A DNA stretch of 42,275 bases, from NCBI GenBank assembly GCA_017471285.1, contig JAFUUZ010000027.1, positions 1-42,275 of the forward strand, read 5' to 3'. Source of the DNA: Paludibacteraceae bacterium. Lineage in GTDB: Bacteria > Bacteroidota > Bacteroidia > Bacteroidales > Paludibacteraceae. Below the pieces are notes generated by a model, which searched no databases, had not been told where the DNA came from, and saw only the letters and a list, made by a program, of their open reading frames with translations. The position numbers and the translations under genes were made by a program. This document shows positions 24,069 through 34,323 of the stretch, in pieces; the stretch's first letter is position 1; every line of letters begins with the position of its first letter.

Positions 24069-27000
24069 TTAGTGCTGCGTGTTGGTCATGCCGTTCGGGG
24101 TTGCCTTGACGGAATACGAGGGGATCTGATCCCGCGTTGTGGGAAGCGCCTCGGTGTAGATGGTTTCGGTCTTTCCATCCGGCGTCTTATAGGTCAGATA
24201 CGCCATTCCGTAGATGTAGTGGTTGCCGTTGTTCTTCTGAATAAATTTCAGCGGTGTGAGCGTATTGACAGTGCCGGTATTGCTCTTTGTTTTTGTCTTT
24301 GCTTCCCAGTAGATCGGAGGATACTTCTCGACGTTAACGGGCTTGCTCTCGAACATATACTTGGCCAAGCTCTTCGCGCTCATTTCATCAAGCACGCTGT
24401 TCTCGCGCTTTTCGTAATAGTACTGGGGATCGTCGCCCGAGATCAGGTTCATGGCCTGTTCCGTAGCGAAGCCGCTGAGACCGCCGCCCACGAATGGGAT
24501 CATATTGAATCCGAAGCTGAATCCCACGTCGGTTGCCTTCTTTGCGGTGGACTGCTTATATTCCTTTATTGCGTAGTACGAGATGCCTTCATTGTCGCCC
24601 ATTCTGACGCCCGCGTCCACAAAGGTATAGCCGTCCGGGAGCTTGTAGTGCATCTGGAAGAGCACGGTGTCCCAGTTATACCCCTGCGCCTCGGTCACAT
24701 AGCTTCTGGCGCTCAGATCGATTTGCGGCTCTAAAATTGTGCTGACGTAGACCGCCCGCAGCTGCGTGCTGCACGGGATGATGAAGCCCACCATCGAGGA
24801 CGCGGCGAGGTCCTTCCAGGTCGTGCCGTTGTCGGTGCTGTACTGCCACTTGGAGAACACGTTGGTGCCGATCTGAACGAACGCGGCAACATTGACCTCT
24901 TCGTTCTTCTTCACTGTTCTGGGAGCTTCCTCCAGCCATGGGGAAGAAGCGCCGTCTTTCCAATAGGAAACCTGCAACTGCACCTCGGTCGCGCCGGGCT
25001 GTTCATAGCCGCACTGCGTGCAAACACCGTTCTGGAAGGTATGCGCCTCCAGCTTGATGTCGAAGCAGCCGCAGATTCTGACGTGGACATAGGGGAAATA
25101 CTCGCTGTATTCATCCAGCGCGCCGTTAAACGCGGGGAAGTTCAGCGGAACGCAGGTGTACGAATGAACGTGCTTCCACTGAGCGTTCAGTTCAAGGTTA
25201 TCTGTGATACCGGTACTGAAATCGAATGGCGAACCCCGGAAGAAGAACTTGCCGTTCTCGGTTACGCTCTTGCCGACCTTCCAGTTCTCAAGAATGAAGC
25301 CGATCTTCTCAATATCCTCAGGCTTAAGTACGACTTCGCCGTAGGTTGCGTCCATGTTAATGTTTTCATCGCCGTTTTTCGGGTCCAGTATGACAATCGG
25401 GACAATCGGTTCCCAAACTGCGGCAAGCGTCGTATTTGTGCGGACGGGGACCGAATCCCCAGCTGCGTAGATCTTTTCGGAGGCCTTTCCGTTGGCGTCA
25501 TACTGGAAGCCTCTCCAGCCGGCGAAGGTGAATCCGGCCTTCTCCGGGGCTACGGGAGCCTTGACCGAACCGGCAGTGGTCACGTTGCCGGCTTCGTCGG
25601 TGATGCAGGCCCCGATCTCGATCTGCGCGTCGTCCCCGTCAGCAAACGCCGCAATGACGGCCTTGGCGTTTCCGCCGATGATCATGTACTTGTCGCTCCC
25701 GATGGTCTTCCATGTTGTGTTCGTCTGTGCGCTGCACGCGGTCAGCGCCGTAACGCCGTCAACAGCTGCCTTCAGTGTTTCGTTATCCGCGTCCTTGTGC
25801 ACATTGACAAACGCGATCTTGGAAGGTTCAAAGGCGCTCTTCAGGCTCACGGACCAGACGGACACGCCCTCCACGTTCAGGCCGTTCGTCTTTTCCGCCG
25901 CGTAAACACGATCCTGGCTGTCCGTGAACTTGCACCACACCGTATCCGTGCTTTCCGGGGCTGTCTCGGGCAGATACAGAACGGTGTACGATTTCACCTT
26001 GCCGTAGGTAACCGCGATGCTCAGCTCGTCCTCCGCCACACCGGGCATCGTGACCCGAAACAGCTCGGTCTGGGCGGGGGCGGTGAGGTCATTGGCTTCA
26101 AGGTGATCGATATAGGCCTGATAATCCTCGTCGCTGAACTTTGTCATGCTGCTGACGGCAGTTTCCGTGCTGCCTCCAAACTTGACGGCATAGTCGTAAT
26201 CCTCATCGGTGGTGACTCTGAGAATGAAGGTCTCGCCCACCTTGCGGGTGAAACCGTCATCCACCGCTGTGAATTCCTCCGTCAGAAGCTCCGCCGCGCA
26301 GGGCGTTCCTTCGTTGCCCGTCACCGTGAGCTTCACGCCGACGTCGCGCGCGGTAAAGGTCGCGGTCACGGTGACTGCTTCGGTGGGCATAGTGAACTTG
26401 CCGTCCGTCACGGTCACGGCGCCGCCACTTGCCTTCGTGACGGTAATGCTGCCAAGCTCAAAGCCCACAGCGGAGGTTGCTGTCAGCGTTACCTCGCTCC
26501 CGGCTTTCACGGTGGTCTCGTTCTCTGCCGTTGCTACGCCGTCGCCGGATACGGCTACCGTCCCGCCGTTTGTCGGGTCGCAAACCGTGGTGATGGCAAA
26601 GGGCGATCCTTCAAACGTCGCGGACACGGTGACGCCGGACGCCGGCATGGTGAAGGTGCGGGTGTTGCCCTCGCCCGAAAGGGTGACGTCGGCATTCTTG
26701 CCGTCCTTGACCGTGAGCGTGTTGAGCACAAAGCCGGTATCGGGCGTGGCGATCAGCGTGACGGTATCCTGATAATTCGCAGGATTTGTTTCGGACACCG
26801 GGTTCCCGCCCTTGCTTGCCGAAACGCTGCCATTGGACGTCTCGCTGAACGAAATGGTATAATTGATTTTCCGGAACTCCGCGCTGACGGTGACATTCTC
26901 CGCCGGCATGGTAAAGCTGCCGTTGTTTCCGTCGATCGTCACGGCAATGGTTCCGTTGTCCGCTTTTGTGACCGTCAGGCCGTTCAGCTCATACCCCGTC

Positions 27001-30000
27001 GCGGGCGTCGTGCTGATCGTGACGGTGGCGTTGGCGGTGGCGACCACAGGCACCGTGAAGTCGCAGCCTTCGCCGGTGATGCTTCCCTTTATGATTGCGT
27101 TTACGCCGTAAGCCACCGCCGCGGTGTAGGTCGTCGGCGTCTCCGCGCCGTCAGACACCGTGATGCTTGCCTTGAAGAAGCCGTCACCGCCGGGCGCTTC
27201 GCTTGTTTCACTGACCCACTCGCTGCCGGACTTGGTGAAATACCTGACGTTCGCTGCGCTCACGCCGAAGTCTCTCATGTTGCCCGTGACCGTCGCAGCG
27301 CCGCCGCCCTCCGTGGGCGCAGCGATGGTCAGGGTGGCGATGTGCTTATGATCGTCCGTTCCGTCATCCAACAGGCAATTCCCGTCCGTGTTCGCACACG
27401 TCGCGGTAATGGTCGCGCCGTCTTGGGAGAGCGTATAGGAGCTGCCGAAGTCGTGGGTGTGGAAGATGCCGATGCTCACCCACTTATAGTAATTTTCATT
27501 ATCATCTTTACCGCTGAAGGTCGTTAAACCGGAGTAAAGCGTATTCTCCGTTTTAGAAGCGCCCGCCTTGACCTGCAAGTCGTTGTTGATCGTGAAGGTT
27601 CCCTGGCTTATGATGCCTCCCGAAGTGCCGCTGGCGGTGACGGTACCGCTGTTGATGTTGAATACGCTGGCGTCGCTCTGCAAAGATATACCGACGTCTC
27701 CGCTGGCGATCAGGCTGCCGCCGTCGATGGTCATGGTGCCGCCGACGCTGATGGTTCCGCCTGCATCCAGAACACCCGAGTCGCCGGATTGACCGTAAAC
27801 CGTCAGGCTGTTTCCGGAATCGACAGCGATACCGGATGTGCTGCTCGCCGTCAGCGTTGAGTCGTCGCAGAGGATCAGGTTCACGTTGCCGATGACGGTG
27901 ACCTTCCCTGAGATCGTCGCATCCTCAGGGAGAACATACCATGTTGTAACACCACTTGTGCCCCATGTCACGTCGCCGGTGCTATTTTTGACCACTTTGT
28001 AGCTTGTGCAGGCGTTCTCGCCGGTCTTTTCCACCAGCTTGCTCTGGGTGCTGTCCCATGCCATGTAGGAGACGGGATCGAGTGCCACCACCGTCACGTT
28101 GCAGCTCGTGGCCTTGGTGCTGTCCGCGTTGCTGGTGGCGGTGATCGTGGCGCTGCCCGCCGAAATGCCCTTGGCGTAGACAGTCAGGTTGGTGACAGCA
28201 TCTGTGCCGATCTCATTCCCCACGGTGCAGGCCGCGTCGGAGTACAGCGTCACAGCGCTCGCGTTCGTTCCGCTGACGCTCCACTTGATCTTCTTGTCCG
28301 TGGCGCCATCCGGCGTAACGTTGGCGGTGAAGGCGGCGCTAACGCCCACGCCGATCGTCTGCTCGTCGGACGGCGAAAGCGTCAGGCCAGTGATGGGGAC
28401 GGGAGTAAAGGTCGTCCTCATCAACCGCGTTCTGACCTCAGGCGTGCTGGTGACGTCCGTCCAGTTTGTATAATCGCTGGTTTCCATCTTCACGCCCGGG
28501 CCGAGGATCAGGGTGCCGTCGCTGCTGCCGCCGACGCCTTTACCAATGCCATCACCGCCAGCCTTGTGAGCATTGCTATAGCCGGAGCTGCCTTCCACCG
28601 CGCCGCCATAGATGGCTATGGTGCCGCTGCCGCCACCATAGCCGCCGCCGATGCCGGCGCCGCCCCAGCCGCCGCCAATGCCATTTACATTGCCGCCGTA
28701 GATGGTGATCGTTCCGCCGTCGCCTCTATCGCAGCCGCCGATGCCGGCGCCTTGTCCCAGCTCTTCAACGATGCCTGATGAGCTCGTTTTTCCCCCTTTT
28801 CCAGTCACCGTGCCGCCGTAGATGGTAATGGTGCCGGCCGTGCCTTTACGGAAATCCGTAGTATCATCATCATCAACGTAGACTCCGGCGCCAATACCCG
28901 CGGCACGATTGCCGCCGATGGCGGTCACCGTGCCACCGTGGATGTTGATCGTACCGCAGTCGCAGTGCCACTTGTCATTGTATCCGCCGATGCCTGCGGA
29001 AAAATAGTCTACATTATTATGAATATCATCATAAAGATTATCGGTGGTCAGCGCGCCGACGACAGGGGCTTGGGCTCTGGTTCCCGTCCAGCCCTCGTAG
29101 ATGTTGAGGGTAGTGCCGTTTGCCACCGTGACGCCCTTTTTGGCGTTCAGGGTGCAGCCGTCGCAGAGAATCAGATTGACCGTGCCGCTGGTCGAGATGC
29201 GGCTGTTGATGGTCACGTTCTGGTTGACTACGTACCAGGTCGTGGTACCCGCCTCGCCCCACACCGTGGTGTTGGCGCCCACGACGGTGTAGCTCTTGCA
29301 GGCGTCGTCGCCGGTCTTTGCCGCAAGGCTCTGGCTCGCCGCGTCCCATGCCATATAGGATACGGGGGCAGGATCACTCTCAAATAGGGTGAAGGTCACG
29401 TAAGCGGTAACGTCTTGCATGGTGCAGGACGCGGTGTAGGTGCCCGCTGTGGAGGGTGCCTTATTGCCGCCGGGCGTATAGATGATTTCAACGCTGCTGG
29501 TCAGCTCCTCGTTCGTCGAGGAGAGAGTGGCCTCCTTGGGGCTGCCGTCGCAGATCCTGTCGGTGGGGGCTGAAAGGGTCAGGGTGTTGCTGAGTCTATC
29601 CTCTATCGGGCAGCCATCCTCACCGCAATAAATCGTGATCTGATTAGTTTCGTAGGCGCGATAAGCCCAGATATGAGTGTGAGGCTCAGAAAAAAAAGTA
29701 TACCCTTCCCCATCTCCCGGGCAATCGTCGTTAAAGCACATGTACTGCCAATCAATTTTTTCAAAGTTCGTACTGCCGCAGTAAGGGCAAACTCTGAAGA
29801 TGTAGACTTCGGTAAGCTCATAATCAGAGTAGTAACTTTCGCACTCGGAACAATAATACATGTAGTCATCTTCGCTATATGTTAATCCAGAGTGACCTTC
29901 GGGGCATAGATAGTACGATTCTGCCAGCGCGGTCCCGCCCAGCGCGGGGATGAGCGTCAGCGCCAGCGCGAGGCTTAAGAGCAGGCTCAAAACTTTTCGT

Positions 30001-30011
30001 GCTTTTATCAT
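24069..30011 (-). CDS. Giant secreted multi-repeat surface protein (1980 residues)
   Basis: The protein has a signal peptide (1-30, ending A-L-A). Residues about 33-140 are cysteine-rich, with several CxxC-like pairs ('CPEGH', 'CSECES', 'CPYCGS', 'CGEDGC'). A module starting 'AWDAASQSLAAKTGDDAC' (about 221) recurs as 'AWDSTQSKLVEKTGENAC' (about 648). Between them lie a glycine-rich stretch of 'TITIYGG' repeats (about 350-500, beta-helix-like) and a Big_2 Ig-like domain (about 537-643). Residues about 980-1230 hold tandem divergent InlB-type repeats ending 'FTMPxxxVTVSAxF'; more InlB-like units lie near 1500-1600. The C-terminus has no LPXTG, SLH or transmembrane anchor. The start at 30011 has AAGGAGG. 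Likely role: adhesion or surface structure in the gut; the ligand is unknown. Confidence 0.88.
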   Translation of the reverse strand: MIKARKVLSLLLSLALALTLIPALGGTALAESYYLCPEGHSGLTYSEDDYMYYCSECESYYSDYELTEVYIFRVCPYCGSTNFEKIDWQYMCFNDDCPGDGEGYTFFSEPHTHIWAYRAYETNQITIYCGEDGCPIEDRLSNTLTLSAPTDRICDGSPKEATLSSTNEELTSSVEIIYTPGGNKAPSTAGTYTASCTMQDVTAYVTFTLFESDPAPVSYMAWDAASQSLAAKTGDDACKSYTVVGANTTVWGEAGTTTWYVVNQNVTINSRISTSGTVNLILCDGCTLNAKKGVTVANGTTLNIYEGWTGTRAQAPVVGALTTDNLYDDIHNNVDYFSAGIGGYNDKWHCDCGTINIHGGTVTAIGGNRAAGIGAGVYVDDDDTTDFRKGTAGTITIYGGTVTGKGGKTSSSGIVEELGQGAGIGGCDRGDGGTITIYGGNVNGIGGGWGGAGIGGGYGGGSGTIAIYGGAVEGSSGYSNAHKAGGDGIGKGVGGSSDGTLILGPGVKMETSDYTNWTDVTSTPEVRTRLMRTTFTPVPITGLTLSPSDEQTIGVGVSAAFTANVTPDGATDKKIKWSVSGTNASAVTLYSDAACTVGNEIGTDAVTNLTVYAKGISAGSATITATSNADSTKATSCNVTVVALDPVSYMAWDSTQSKLVEKTGENACTSYKVVKNSTGDVTWGTSGVTTWYVLPEDATISGKVTVIGNVNLILCDDSTLTASSTSGIAVDSGNSLTVYGQSGDSGVLDAGGTISVGGTMTIDGGSLIASGDVGISLQSDASVFNINSGTVTASGTSGGIISQGTFTINNDLQVKAGASKTENTLYSGLTTFSGKDDNENYYKWVSIGIFHTHDFGSSYTLSQDGATITATCANTDGNCLLDDGTDDHKHIATLTIAAPTEGGGAATVTGNMRDFGVSAANVRYFTKSGSEWVSETSEAPGGDGFFKASITVSDGAETPTTYTAAVAYGVNAIIKGSITGEGCDFTVPVVATANATVTISTTPATGYELNGLTVTKADNGTIAVTIDGNNGSFTMPAENVTVSAEFRKINYTISFSETSNGSVSASKGGNPVSETNPANYQDTVTLIATPDTGFVLNTLTVKDGKNADVTLSGEGNTRTFTMPASGVTVSATFEGSPFAITTVCDPTNGGTVAVSGDGVATAENETTVKAGSEVTLTATSAVGFELGSITVTKASGGAVTVTDGKFTMPTEAVTVTATFTARDVGVKLTVTGNEGTPCAAELLTEEFTAVDDGFTRKVGETFILRVTTDEDYDYAVKFGGSTETAVSSMTKFSDEDYQAYIDHLEANDLTAPAQTELFRVTMPGVAEDELSIAVTYGKVKSYTVLYLPETAPESTDTVWCKFTDSQDRVYAAEKTNGLNVEGVSVWSVSLKSAFEPSKIAFVNVHKDADNETLKAAVDGVTALTACSAQTNTTWKTIGSDKYMIIGGNAKAVIAAFADGDDAQIEIGACITDEAGNVTTAGSVKAPVAPEKAGFTFAGWRGFQYDANGKASEKIYAAGDSVPVRTNTTLAAVWEPIVPIVILDPKNGDENINMDATYGEVVLKPEDIEKIGFILENWKVGKSVTENGKFFFRGSPFDFSTGITDNLELNAQWKHVHSYTCVPLNFPAFNGALDEYSEYFPYVHVRICGCFDIKLEAHTFQNGVCTQCGYEQPGATEVQLQVSYWKDGASSPWLEEAPRTVKKNEEVNVAAFVQIGTNVFSKWQYSTDNGTTWKDLAASSMVGFIIPCSTQLRAVYVSTILEPQIDLSARSYVTEAQGYNWDTVLFQMHYKLPDGYTFVDAGVRMGDNEGISYYAIKEYKQSTAKKATDVGFSFGFNMIPFVGGGLSGFATEQAMNLISGDDPQYYYEKRENSVLDEMSAKSLAKYMFESKPVNVEKYPPIYWEAKTKTKSNTGTVNTLTPLKFIQKNNGNHYIYGMAYLTYKTPDGKTETIYTEALPTTRDQIPSYSVKATPNGMTNTQH

Positions 30012-30051
30012 TTATGTACCTCCTTGTAACGCCGCTTTCGCAGCTAATATA

Positions 30052-30102
30052 TTAAAAACGCACCGACACAGACGAGCCTTTGCACGTCTGGATCAGTGCG
30101 TT
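30052..30102 (-). promoter_or_regulatory. Terminator-like hairpin inside the surface-operon leader
   Basis: On the minus strand an outer 7-bp stem (AACGCAC / GTGCGTT) encloses a 6-bp stem (CAGACG / CGTCTG) with a 10-base loop, and is followed directly by a T run. It lies between the promoter candidate and the ribosome-binding site, so it may act as an attenuator. A small GNRA-loop hairpin (GCTGC-GAAA-GCGGC) follows before the AAGGAGG. Confidence 0.5.
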
Positions 30103-30202
30103 AATTACATTATGCAGTTAAAATGTGCAGACTTATTATGTATGTGTGTATGAGCTTAGCCGCGGTTGTCATATAAGTCAAGCCATTTGCCTAGTTTTTT
30201 AT

Positions 30203-30231
30203 ATCATAACACTTTTAAGGTTTCTGTGCAA
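30203..30231 (-). promoter_or_regulatory. Candidate promoter of the surface operon
   Basis: Minus-strand TTGCAC (30231-30226) and TATGAT (30208-30203) with a 17-base spacer, giving a leader of about 185 bases. It overlaps the last codons of the SLOG remnant. Confidence 0.45.
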
Positions 30232-30466
30232 GAGTTTCAACATAAATTTTACCCAATTTTTTTGCAAGCGCTACATAGTCCCGCGTTTTGCCGATCTGTC
30301 CACGGTCATAGCAAATGAGATAGTCGCTTGTGCGGATCATGTACTCGTTTGCCCGCACGATGGCAAATGGCTTAGGTACGTCCTCCATCCCCGGCGGATA
30401 GAAGGTGCGGTCGTAGCCGCTTGTATCGTTATTATATGGATAATACGGCGTCAGCAAGGTCAGCAT
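30215..30466 (-). pseudogene. C-terminal remnant of SLOG (YpsA/DUF1273-like) family protein
   Basis: The 83-codon frame contains 'YDRTFYPPGMEDVPKPFAIV', 'RANEYMIRTSDYLICY' and 'GKTRDYVALAKKLGK', the C-terminal signature of small SLOG nucleotide-binding proteins. The N-terminal half with the 'TGHR' glycine motif is absent and no good ribosome-binding site precedes the frame. I therefore call it a 5'-truncated gene. SLOG proteins bind nucleotide-derived signals and often accompany mobile DNA. Confidence 0.65.
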
Positions 30467-30738
30467 TACATGAGGTTGCTGAGTACGTTCCGGAGAAATA
30501 ATGAGGGATAGGCATATTCTTCTATCCGCCGGTCAGGATACATTGTGCGTAGAGAGATAAACCAAGGATTTGCACCTTGCGCATAATGCTAATTCGTGCT
30601 ATAAATTTAGTCTGCGTATAGCGTATTACGACCTCTGGAGGCCCTGAAATGGAAATTAAGCCGGTTTTATGTTCCGGCTCCGGGAGATGGATCAGCCGCT
30701 GGACTGTATTGGTGTTAACAAATAATTCACAGAAAAAA
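30467..30738. other. Intergenic region, no gene seen
   Basis: About 270 bases between the SLOG remnant and the CIRCE promoter; no frame or structure that I can support. Confidence 0.4.
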
Positions 30739-30765
30739 TTAGCACTCCCACTTGACGAGTGCTAA
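30739..30765 (+). promoter_or_regulatory. CIRCE element (HrcA operator) of hsp20
   Basis: A perfect TTAGCACTC - 9 bases - GAGTGCTAA inverted repeat, the canonical CIRCE operator bound by HrcA. It overlaps the -35 box of the hsp20 promoter, so bound HrcA would block RNA polymerase. Confidence 0.97.
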
Positions 30766-30780
30766 AAAAGGTGGTATAAC
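30752..30780 (+). promoter_or_regulatory. Sigma-A promoter of hsp20
   Basis: -35 TTGACG (30752-30757) and -10 TATAAC (30775-30780) with a 17-base spacer; the -35 lies inside the CIRCE element. The leader of about 115 bases holds a two-part hairpin (about 30787-30840) with inner arms CCGGAAC / GTTCCGG. Confidence 0.85.
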
Positions 30781-30904
30781 ATAATCGCAAGAGGGAAAAA
30801 GATCCGGAACTAAGGTTCCGGGTTTCCTCATCTCCCTTGCGGCATATACCACAGCAACAGCCCTGAACAGCATCCAGGACCGAAAATAAAAGGAGGTTTG
30901 ACTT

Positions 30905-31360
30905 ATGTTGTACATGCCTAGTATTTTTGGTGAGGATCTGATGGATCGTTGGTTCGATGACATGGATCGTGAATTCGCCCGGATGGAGAAACCGCTTTAC
31001 GGTCACAACGCGAAGAACCTGATGAAGACGGATGTGCGGGAGCATGATGACAGCTATGAAGTAGATATCGAGCTGCCCGGCTTCCACAAAGATGAAGTTC
31101 AGCTCAGCCTGGAGAACGGGTACCTGAACATCACGGCGGCGAAAGGCCTTGACAAGGATGAGAAGGACAAAAAGTCCGGCAAGCTCATCCGACAGGAGCG
31201 CTATGCCGGCAGCATGAGGCGCAGCTTCTATGTCGGCGAGGAAATCACGGAAGAGGATATCAAGGCCAAGCTGGAGCACGGTGTTCTGACGCTGCAGATT
31301 CCGAAGAAGGAAGCAAAACCGCAGCTTCCTGAAAAGAAGTACATCGCCATTGAAGGCTAA
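30905..31360 (+). CDS. hsp20: Hsp20 family small heat-shock protein
   Basis: The 151-residue protein has the alpha-crystallin domain (about 40-140): 'KTDVREHDDSYEVDIELPGF', 'LENGYLNITAAK', 'YAGSMRRSFYVG' and 'LEHGVLTLQIPKK' (the conserved G-x-L motif). A C-terminal tail with 'KPQLPEKKYIAIEG' may supply the I/V-x-I/V-like assembly motif. It is an ATP-independent chaperone of the cytoplasm that holds unfolded proteins. Start at ATG 30905 with AAAGGAGG. Regulation is clear: HrcA at the CIRCE element. It is monocistronic, ended by the hairpin at 31376. Confidence 0.97.
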   Translation: MLYMPSIFGEDLMDRWFDDMDREFARMEKPLYGHNAKNLMKTDVREHDDSYEVDIELPGFHKDEVQLSLENGYLNITAAKGLDKDEKDKKSGKLIRQERYAGSMRRSFYVGEEITEEDIKAKLEHGVLTLQIPKKEAKPQLPEKKYIAIEG

Positions 31361-31375
31361 TTGATTTCTTAACAG

Positions 31376-31399
31376 CTCCCCACCAATCACGGTGGGGAG
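31376..31399 (+). terminator. Intrinsic terminator of hsp20
   Basis: A 9-bp stem (CTCCCCACC / GGTGGGGAG) with a 6-base loop followed by TCTGCTTT, 16 bases after the hsp20 stop. Confidence 0.8.
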
Positions 31400-31443
31400 T
31401 CTGCTTTCAGGTATCGGCTTAGCTGAAGGTATAATCCTTGAGT

Positions 31444-31485
31444 GCAAAAAAGGCCACAGGTTTCACTTCCTGCGGTCTTTTTTGC
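31444..31485. terminator. Second, bidirectional terminator hairpin
   Basis: Arms of 17 bases (GCAAAAAAGGCC... and its near complement, two wobble/mismatch positions) around an 8-base loop, with A/T runs on both strands. Confidence 0.7.
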
Positions 31486-31569
31486 TATTATTTTATGTTT
31501 GCCGACAGGTTTCGACAGCATATGACAGTGTGCTCCGCTATAATAGTTCCTAGCTGAGACATAAATCCT

Positions 31570-31990
31570 GCCGTCCAGGCCAGATGGAAAGACACGCCCA
31601 TCGATGGTGCTGCACCAACCCCGGAGGAGTTCATTGCCATGTGTGCCAGAGAAGTCAAGGACAGAGCGCAAGAGCTGGCATAGAAAAGACACGCACCCCC
31701 TAGTGGATCGTCCATCGGCAAGTCGGAGCCCTATGAGCGCGTGATCCTGTATCTCGACCGGCGTTTTTTCGACCGGCTGATGCCGGACACCGCGCTGGAG
31801 GCCAACAAGGCCGCCAAAACCGTCGCCCCTGGTGACGGGGCCGGAGGGCGGCTTCGCCCCCTTCGAGGCAGACCTGGCCCGCATCGTAGGGCTGCACATC
31901 TGCTCGATGGGCGAGCGCATCCTGCGCCGTGAGACCGCGCCGGTGGTCGCCACCACCGCCGTCATGTACGCGACGGGCAACCTGTCATAG
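31570..31990 (+). pseudogene. Decayed GC-rich gene of unknown family
   Basis: One frame reads 'WKDTPIDGAAPTPEEFIAMC' up to an in-frame TAG (about 31679), continues 'SEPYERVILYLDRRFFDRLM' to about 31815, and then the coding signal moves to another frame ('FEADLARIVGLHICSMGERI', 'TAPVVATTAVMYATGNLS') ending at 31990. One stop plus at least one frameshift indicate a dead gene. I recognise no family. Its GC content resembles the HAD/ABC operon to its right. Confidence 0.45.
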
Positions 31991-32030
31991 TGTCCGGTGG
32001 TCGGTGGCCGGTGGCTGAAAACGAATCATG

Positions 32031-32068
32031 AAAAAGCTCTTTCGGGATTCTCCCGAAAGAGCTTTTTT
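32031..32068 (-). terminator. Terminator of the ABC/HAD operon
   Basis: A long perfect stem (AAAAAGCTCTTTCGGGA and complement) with a 3-base loop lies directly after the HAD stop at 32070; A/T runs make it bidirectional. Confidence 0.85.
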
Positions 32069-32069
32069 G

Positions 32070-32678
32070 TCAGATCGCGACGTCCAGTTCCCGCAGTTTC
32101 GCCCGCAGCTCCTCCACGTCGCCGTGGAAGACGATGGCCTGCAGGCCGCTGAAGAATGCGCCCTCGGCGTTCGACGTGGCGTCGTCGATAAAGACGCACT
32201 CGCCGGGGATGAGAGAAAAGGTCTCGCACAGGCGACGGTAGATCTCCGGCTGGGGCTTGACCAGCCCCACGTCTGCGCTGATGAGCGTGCCGTCAAAGCA
32301 TTCGCTGCCCGGAATGCGCGGCCAGTAGCTGTGCTGGCGGCGTGAAGCGTTTGACAGGAGATATATCCCATAGCCCTTCGCCTTGAGCTCGCGCACCAGA
32401 GCGGCCATGCCCTCCATGGGCACGATGGGCCGATCCCAGGCGGTCACAAATTGCGCCGCCTGGGCGTGGAGACGCTGGGGCAGGCGCGCGCACATCAACG
32501 CGATGGCCTCGTCGTCCGTCAGCGAGCCGCGGTCGAGCCGCGACCATTCCAGCGACTGGAAAACCTCCCGTCTGAGCAGGTCTCTGTCCTCTCCGAAGAT
32601 CCCGGCACGATCCAGAAACATCTCCGGATCAAAGCGATTCAGGACCTGCCCCATGTCAAATACGATGTTTCGAATCAT
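32070..32678 (-). CDS. HAD-superfamily hydrolase (YihX-like)
   Basis: The 202-residue product has HAD motif I 'FDMGQVL' (nucleophile Asp8), motif II 'LLSNAS' (Ser109), the motif III lysine in 'GLVKPQPEIY' (Lys141) and motif IV 'VFIDDATSN' (Asp165-166). The position that usually holds the second Asp is Gly10, as in YihX-like and haloacid-dehalogenase-like members. Expected reaction: hydrolysis of a phosphate ester of a small metabolite. Start at ATG 32678 (GGAG eight bases upstream), rather than the earlier in-frame start at 32729 that overlaps the ATPase gene. It lies 20 bases after the ABC ATPase stop, so its substrate may be derived from what the transporter brings in. Confidence 0.88.
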   Translation of the reverse strand: MIRNIVFDMGQVLNRFDPEMFLDRAGIFGEDRDLLRREVFQSLEWSRLDRGSLTDDEAIALMCARLPQRLHAQAAQFVTAWDRPIVPMEGMAALVRELKAKGYGIYLLSNASRRQHSYWPRIPGSECFDGTLISADVGLVKPQPEIYRRLCETFSLIPGECVFIDDATSNAEGAFFSGLQAIVFHGDVEELRAKLRELDVAI

Positions 32679-32698
32679 ACGACGCTCTCCGGCGCCTC

Positions 32699-34318
<1,620 letters not shown>

Positions 34319-34323
34319 TTTCG

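Noticed and set aside
25041-27527. 828-codon plus-strand open frame
   Set aside because: It is antisense to the 1980-residue surface gene; it arises from that gene's GC-rich third positions and repeats, has no ribosome-binding site and shows no domain.
30012-30200. Cyclic di-GMP (GEMM) riboswitch in the surface-operon leader
   Set aside because: A GCAAAGGC loop resembles part of the GEMM motif, but the rest of the consensus (GGGCAAAC and the conserved tetraloop receptor) is missing.
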